Notes under the pieces: model-generated | Seen by the model: only the letters and a program-made list of their open reading frames with translations | Database searches by the model: none | Told to the model about the DNA's origin: nothing | Part shown: positions 14,169 through 18,160 of the stretch, in pieces | Position numbering within the stretch: the first letter of the stretch is position 1 | Layout of the letters: each line of letters opens with the position of its first letter | Position numbers and translations under genes: made by a program | Assembly: GCA_012837565.1 (NCBI GenBank) | Contig: DUQY01000251.1 | Span: 1-18,160 of the forward strand | Direction: 5' to 3' | Length of the DNA stretch: 18,160 bases | Source of the DNA: Bacteroidales bacterium | GTDB taxonomy: Bacteria; Bacteroidota; Bacteroidia; Bacteroidales; P3

Positions 14169-14591
14169 ATGACAATTAACGAAATACAAGATCAAATCAT
14201 TGAAGAGTTTGCAATGTTTGAAGACTGGATGGATAAATATAATTATTTGATTGAACTGGGAAGAGATTGTCCTATTATTGAAGAAAAGGATAAGAAGGAA
14301 GGCAATTTGATTAAAGGATGCCAATCAAGGGTTTGGGTAAATGCTGAAATGGTTGATGGGAAAATGGTTATTAAGGCTGATAGTGATGCTGTGATAACTA
14401 AGGGCATTGTGACTCTCCTACTTAGAGTTTTCAATAATCAAAAGCCACAAGATATTTATGATGCTGACCTTCATTTTGTGGAAGAGATTGGTCTTTCCAC
14501 TCATTTGTCCCCTACAAGAAGCAATGGTTTGTTATCAATGATTAAACAAATTAAACTCTACGCCTTAGCCTTTACTATTAAAGGGGAATAA
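14169..14591 (+). CDS. sufE: SufE family sulfur-acceptor protein
   Basis: A 140-residue SufE protein. SufE accepts the persulfide sulfur from the cysteine desulfurase SufS and hands it to the SufBCD scaffold during iron-sulfur cluster assembly in the cytoplasm. The reactive cysteine is Cys51 in GCQSRVWV, the same motif and residue number as in E. coli SufE. The helix-rich N-terminus (EEFAMFEDWMDKYNYLIELG) and the C-terminal SPTRSNGL segment also match the family. No other suf gene is in the window. It lies 11 bases after the GH3 gene and six bases before the ABC permease gene, so it is part of the same transcript. Confidence 0.95.
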   Translation: MTINEIQDQIIEEFAMFEDWMDKYNYLIELGRDCPIIEEKDKKEGNLIKGCQSRVWVNAEMVDGKMVIKADSDAVITKGIVTLLLRVFNNQKPQDIYDADLHFVEEIGLSTHLSPTRSNGLLSMIKQIKLYALAFTIKGE

Positions 14592-14597
14592 ACCAAT

Positions 14598-15707
14598 ATG
14601 TTTTTTACAAAGAAGAGACCAAAGGAAATAGAATACAGCTCTGTTAATCAGGAGGTATGGAAGAAGCTTAAGAAAAACAAAATGGCTATGTTTAGCTTAT
14701 TTATAATTGGATTTTTCTCCTTGGTTGCAATTTTAGGCTATACTATTACTCCTGACCAAACTCCTTTTGCTAATGAGCAGCACCTTGAAATAACGACTAA
14801 GAAGCCTGGTTTTAATATCGATTTTCTAAGAGTTTATGAAGGAGAAAGAAAACAGAAAAAGAATTTCTTTAAACACCTTGCTTTTGGAACTAAGAATAAT
14901 TTTTCATCTCAACCTATTTATAAGTATTGGACAAAAGGTGATTCTTTGTATGTAGAATTTTACACGGGAGAAAAAAATAATAAAGGTGAGATTCACTCTT
15001 TTAAAACGGCGAATAAAAACTACGAAATAAAGAATAAAACTTTTTGGTTAGGCACTGATCGTTATGGAAGAGATTTACTGTCTCAACTTATGATTGGGAC
15101 AAGGGTTAGCCTTTCGGTTGGCTTTATCTCCATTATCATTTCTTTGATTATTGGTCTTAGTCTTGGTGCCATTGCTGCCTATTTTGGAAAATGGGTCGAT
15201 AACTTGATTATGTGGCTTATTAATGTTGTTTGGTCTATTCCGACTATTCTTTTGGTTATCGCCATTACTTTTGCTCTTGGAAAAGGGTTTTGGCAAGTCT
15301 TTGTGGCCGTTGGATTAACCATGTGGGTTGATGTTGCAAGGGTGGTAAGAGGTCAGATATTATCTTTAAAAGAAAAAGAATTTGTGGAAGCTGGAAAGGC
15401 TTTGGGTTTTAGAAACTCTAGGATAATTATCAAGCATATTCTACCAAATGTTGTTGGTGCTGCAACAGTTATTACGGCTTCAAACTTTGCAACTGCTATT
15501 TTACAAGAGGCTGGTCTAAGCTTTTTGGGCATTGGTGTTCAACCTCCCATGCCTTCATGGGGTACAATGATTAAGGAAAACTACGGTTATATTATTCTTG
15601 ACTCTCCTTATATGGCCATAATTCCTGGACTTGCAATTATGCTATTAGTTTTAGCATTTATTTTGCTTGGAAGTGGTTTAAGACAGGCTATGGATGTTAA
15701 GGAATAA
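14598..15707 (+). CDS. ABC transporter permease, DppC/OppC (peptide) family
   Basis: A 369-residue inner-membrane permease. An OppC_N-like start with KLKKNKMAMFSLFIIGFF and a first helix (about 33-52) is followed by a long periplasmic insertion to about 140. After LGTDRYGRDLLSQL, a block conserved in DppC/OppC/YejE proteins, come five further helices. The EAG coupling motif EAGKALGFRN near 264 contacts the ATPase. The family imports di- and oligopeptides or similar solutes together with a DppB-type permease, a solute-binding protein and one or two ATPases. None of these partners is encoded in the window, so this permease works with products encoded elsewhere, or its operon order differs from the classical one. 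Last gene of the tgt operon; it ends five bases from a convergent gene. Confidence 0.9.
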   Translation: MFFTKKRPKEIEYSSVNQEVWKKLKKNKMAMFSLFIIGFFSLVAILGYTITPDQTPFANEQHLEITTKKPGFNIDFLRVYEGERKQKKNFFKHLAFGTKNNFSSQPIYKYWTKGDSLYVEFYTGEKNNKGEIHSFKTANKNYEIKNKTFWLGTDRYGRDLLSQLMIGTRVSLSVGFISIIISLIIGLSLGAIAAYFGKWVDNLIMWLINVVWSIPTILLVIAITFALGKGFWQVFVAVGLTMWVDVARVVRGQILSLKEKEFVEAGKALGFRNSRIIIKHILPNVVGAATVITASNFATAILQEAGLSFLGIGVQPPMPSWGTMIKENYGYIILDSPYMAIIPGLAIMLLVLAFILLGSGLRQAMDVKE

Positions 15708-15712
15708 GTTTT

Positions 15713-16150
15713 TTATCTATTGGTATTACCCAATTTCAAAATAAACATTAACTGATTGTAAATAATTACCATTCCTCTTTCGTCTTCTGCTGGCAAATAG
15801 GTTTTAGAGAAGTCCGCATAATAAGTTTGGTCATCTCCAAGTTTACCTTTTTCGTTTATGCAATCAATTCCATCAATACAGTTTATAAACACTCTATATC
15901 CTCTTGCTGAAACGTCCTTGCTTACAGTAACTTTTGTTAGGTCTATTGTTATCAAAGTTTCTGAATTTGATTTCTTATTTGTCCAAACATATGTTAAATA
16001 ACCATTTGAATTAACTGAGAATTGTTTGTAAATATCTCCCTTAATTTCTGTTTCAATTATCTGGCAACTTTCTTGTGGAGATTGTGCGTAAAGGTTAGTG
16101 CTTAAAGCAAATGCAAGGCTTATTGAAATCAATAAAAACAAGTTTTTCAT
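15713..16150 (-). CDS. Small secreted protein of unknown function
   Basis: I do not recognise a family. The start at 16150 gives 145 residues beginning with a clear signal peptide: MKNLF, a hydrophobic core LLISISLAFALS, and a cleavage site after LYA near residue 22. An upstream in-frame start at 16201 would put 17 charged residues before the signal and is less likely. The mature part (about 120 residues) appears beta-rich, with three cysteines (one in QESCQII near the start, two in NCIDGIDC, the latter able to form a disulfide). It contains no membrane helix and no type IX sorting domain. The expected location is periplasm or outside. It is convergent with the ABC permease gene and divergent from the large secreted protein gene. 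Confidence 0.72.
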   Translation of the reverse strand: MKNLFLLISISLAFALSTNLYAQSPQESCQIIETEIKGDIYKQFSVNSNGYLTYVWTNKKSNSETLITIDLTKVTVSKDVSARGYRVFINCIDGIDCINEKGKLGDDQTYYADFSKTYLPAEDERGMVIIYNQLMFILKLGNTNR

Positions 16151-16198
16151 AATTATTTTTCTTTCTTTGAACTTATTAAATCGTGTGGTTTTACTTTG

Positions 16199-16206
16199 CA
16201 AATGTA
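16199..16206 (-). promoter_or_regulatory. Candidate -7 element for the small secreted protein gene
   Basis: On the minus strand 16206-16199 reads TACATTTG, a full TAnnTTTG match, 48 bases before the ATG at 16150. No convincing TTTG lies 19-20 bases upstream of it. The position also argues for the start at 16150 over 16201, which would fall at or before the transcript start. Confidence 0.4.
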
Positions 16207-16277
16207 ATATATTTTTTCATTCTGCTTACTTTTTCAGTTTTTTGTTGTTGTTATTATTAGGATAATACGTTTAATTT

Positions 16278-16309
16278 TTTGGCTGTTACGATAAACTTAT
16301 GTATATTTG
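16278..16309 (+). promoter_or_regulatory. Bacteroidota-type promoter of the large secreted protein gene
   Basis: TTTG at 16278-16281, a 20-base spacer and TATATTTG at 16302-16309 match the phylum consensus completely. Transcription would begin near 16315, giving a leader of about 100 bases before the ATG at 16413. The leader is AT-rich, with no clear hairpin or riboswitch. Confidence 0.7.
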
Positions 16310-16412
16310 TAAGTTAAAATCTATGTTGAAAATAATAATTAATTTATTTCAATCACATGATAATCTTAGTTTTAGAATAAAATATTGATAATATATAAAC
16401 AACAATAATAAC

Positions 16413-18160
16413 ATGATGAAAAAAGTAAGTTTACTTTGTTTAAGTTTGTTAATGTTTGGCTTAGCTTCATTGGCACAACCAACTACAATGACTTTTATCG
16501 ATTTCGAAAATGGTATTCCTATAGGATGGACTGCTTCTTCAACAACAAATGTTCAATCAATTACAAACGTAGTTAGTAGAGGAGCAAAAAGTGTGAGATT
16601 AAGAAATCATCCAACTGCAACTGTAGCTTTAACATCTCCGGTATATAATCGAAATGCATTTTGTAATGTTAGATTGGAATTTGACCATATACCAATTCTA
16701 AGAAACTCAGATGGTGCTGGACAAGTTCAAATTTCAACAGACGGAATCACTTGGAGACCATTAACTGCAACCGCAGGTTCTACTCCAACCTATGATAATA
16801 CTTACGGAGGTGGTATTGTTGGTAGTGTAAACTGGAATGGTAACTTTGTTAGAACAAGCTATTGGCCAGGATCTAATACTAATATTCCAGAAACAGATTT
16901 AAATAGCTCTTATTGGAAACATGAGATTTTTTATTTAAATAGCTTATTAGGAGAATCAACCACTTTTCAAGTTAGATTTTATCTCCCTGCAACATCTGTA
17001 GCAAACACTTTTGCAGGATGGTATATTGACGATTTTAGATTATATCAATCATCTACTGCTGGTAATACTGTTCGTGTTCCTCAGTTAAACTCAGTTATTT
17101 CTGCTCCAAATATGTATAATTTCCCTAACTCAGCTAATATTAAAGTTGAACTTAGTGTTGGATTTCTTCAATCAGCTCCACCTCTTGATGCTGACTCTAT
17201 TTATGTAGAATATATCTTAGGTTCATCAACAACAATTGGTAAAACTTCTTTGTTATTAAACACTGCTTCGGGCAACTATGTTGGGATTATTCCTTTTGCA
17301 GGATACGACACTATTACAAAATGGAGAGTTGTTTTAAATGATGCTAAATATAATAGATTAACCTATCCTTTTACATACAATAGATGGAATGAGTTTAGGA
17401 GCGTAAGAGAATATACTGGCTTTGATCCCCTCCAAACAACTGGACTATCTTCTCAAGAAATAATGATGAAAACTAATGCTGTCCGAAATCACTATCAATT
17501 TAGATATAGGGGTTCGGAGCTTAGGGCAAAAGGGATGAATGCAGGGAGAATTGATGGGGTGGGCTATAACTTAACTCAAGTTTCACCAGGCTTTGTAATG
17601 GGTGGTTTTAATGTATATATTGGCAATATAGATTCAACCTTGATTTTGTCTACAACAGGAGGTTATACAGGATCTATGCAGCATGTGTATGGACCTGGAG
17701 CAAGTGTTGTTGTTCCTCCTCTTGGATGGCAATATCTTCAATTTAACAACTTATTCGTTTGGGATGGTCTTAGCGATATTATTATTAAAGTTTGTTGGGA
17801 TAATGGTTATAATGGTGCTGTTGGAGGCACAACAAAAATGGAAAGCATTGTTGCTCCGGGTGCAAGCGGGGGTGTTCCTTCTGCCCAATCGGGACAAATG
17901 TACCAAACCACAGGTTTTCAGACCGCATGTTCCGCACCATTTAACTCATCTGATGGCCAAATAGGATACAGACCTAACTTCAAATTTAACTTTGTTAAGA
18001 ATGACAAACTTGCTTACGATGTTGGTATTGACAGTACGCTTTTATCTCCTTCAAATCGTATAGTAACTGCAAATAGTCCAACAAACATTAAAGTAAAAAT
18101 TAATAATTACGGTTCTAGCAACGTTACAGGTATTGTTGTAAAATATAAAATAGACAATGT
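16413..18160 (+). CDS. Large secreted multidomain protein, 3' end outside window
   Basis: One reading frame stays open from the ATG at 16413 (a second ATG follows at once at 16416) to the last base, giving at least 582 residues. Residues 1-21 are a signal peptide (MMKKVS, a hydrophobic core, cleavage after ASLA). About 27-213 form a beta-sandwich module of the MAM/cleaved-adhesin type, opening with FIDFENGIPIGW and closing with AGWYIDDFRLY. About 364-490 resemble a module common in Bacteroidota secreted proteins, with GRIDGVGYNLTQ, GFNVYIGNIDST, and GWQYLQFNNLFVWDG before IIKVCWDNG. From about 543 a CARDB-like module starts (DVGIDSTLLSPS and VKINNYGSSNVTG). No catalytic site is visible so far. 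A type IX sorting domain at the missing C-terminus is expected from the architecture but not seen. Adhesive or structural surface function is inference. Confidence 0.85.
   Translation, partial: MMKKVSLLCLSLLMFGLASLAQPTTMTFIDFENGIPIGWTASSTTNVQSITNVVSRGAKSVRLRNHPTATVALTSPVYNRNAFCNVRLEFDHIPILRNSDGAGQVQISTDGITWRPLTATAGSTPTYDNTYGGGIVGSVNWNGNFVRTSYWPGSNTNIPETDLNSSYWKHEIFYLNSLLGESTTFQVRFYLPATSVANTFAGWYIDDFRLYQSSTAGNTVRVPQLNSVISAPNMYNFPNSANIKVELSVGFLQSAPPLDADSIYVEYILGSSTTIGKTSLLLNTASGNYVGIIPFAGYDTITKWRVVLNDAKYNRLTYPFTYNRWNEFRSVREYTGFDPLQTTGLSSQEIMMKTNAVRNHYQFRYRGSELRAKGMNAGRIDGVGYNLTQVSPGFVMGGFNVYIGNIDSTLILSTTGGYTGSMQHVYGPGASVVVPPLGWQYLQFNNLFVWDGLSDIIIKVCWDNGYNGAVGGTTKMESIVAPGASGGVPSAQSGQMYQTTGFQTACSAPFNSSDGQIGYRPNFKFNFVKNDKLAYDVGIDSTLLSPSNRIVTANSPTNIKVKINNYGSSNVTGIVVKYKIDN

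Noticed and set aside
16323..16388. A 21-codon upstream ORF in the leader of the large secreted protein gene, a possible leader peptide.
   Set aside because: No run of one amino acid, no hairpin set and no ribosome-binding feature suggests attenuation. Short ORFs occur by chance in AT-rich leaders.

Overview
The window looks like chromosomal DNA of an AT-rich member of the Bacteroidota, probably Bacteroidales-like. Four things point there. Promoter candidates follow the phylum's own consensus (TTTG, about 20 bp, TAnnTTTG) instead of E. coli -35/-10 boxes. A type B (gliding-motility-associated, CHU_C-like) type IX secretion C-terminal domain ends the first gene. The tgt-lptG gene pair has a Tgt whose zinc cysteines are replaced, as I recall for Bacteroides Tgt. 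Secreted proteins and lipoproteins have Bacteroidota-style signals. Nothing in the window looks like a phage, transposase, CRISPR array or RNA gene.

Layout. (1) 1-2535, plus strand: the 3' end of a large secreted protein with fibronectin-III-like modules and a T9SS sorting domain, then a ComB-family 2-phosphosulfolactate phosphatase and a UlaG-like metallo-beta-lactamase-fold hydrolase. (2) 2656-8248, plus strand: a self-contained thiol/sulfur redox operon. It has a near-consensus promoter overlapped by a perfect 7-bp inverted repeat. It encodes an 814-residue CoA-disulfide-reductase/rhodanese/TusA/DsrE-like fusion, a SAM methyltransferase, a lipoprotein thioredoxin, a MarR regulator and two tandem glutathione peroxidases (one cytoplasmic, one exported), and ends at a strong intrinsic terminator. 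(3) 8146-8291: an intergenic repeat block with two 21-bp-period repeat families built around the terminator. (4) 8407-10323, minus strand: a membrane glycosyltransferase, an ECF-like sigma factor overlapping it by 13 bp, and a possible small surface lipoprotein that lacks a normal start codon. (5) 10424-15707, plus strand: a tight operon tgt - lptF/G permease - GH3 family enzyme - sufE - ABC permease. (6) 15713-16150, minus: a small secreted protein of unknown function. (7) 16413 to the end, plus: a large secreted multidomain protein that is open to the window edge.

The redox operon is the most coherent system. The fusion protein can reduce CoA disulfide or persulfide and pass sulfane sulfur along its own cysteines. 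The thioredoxin matches the expected electron donor of the two peroxidases, which both keep the three cysteines typical of thioredoxin-dependent GPx. The MarR protein carries three cysteines and is a natural candidate for the palindrome over the promoter. The operon also differs from its surroundings in base skew: its plus strand is rich in A and C, whereas the plus strand on both sides is rich in G. This suggests the block was inverted or inserted relatively recently.
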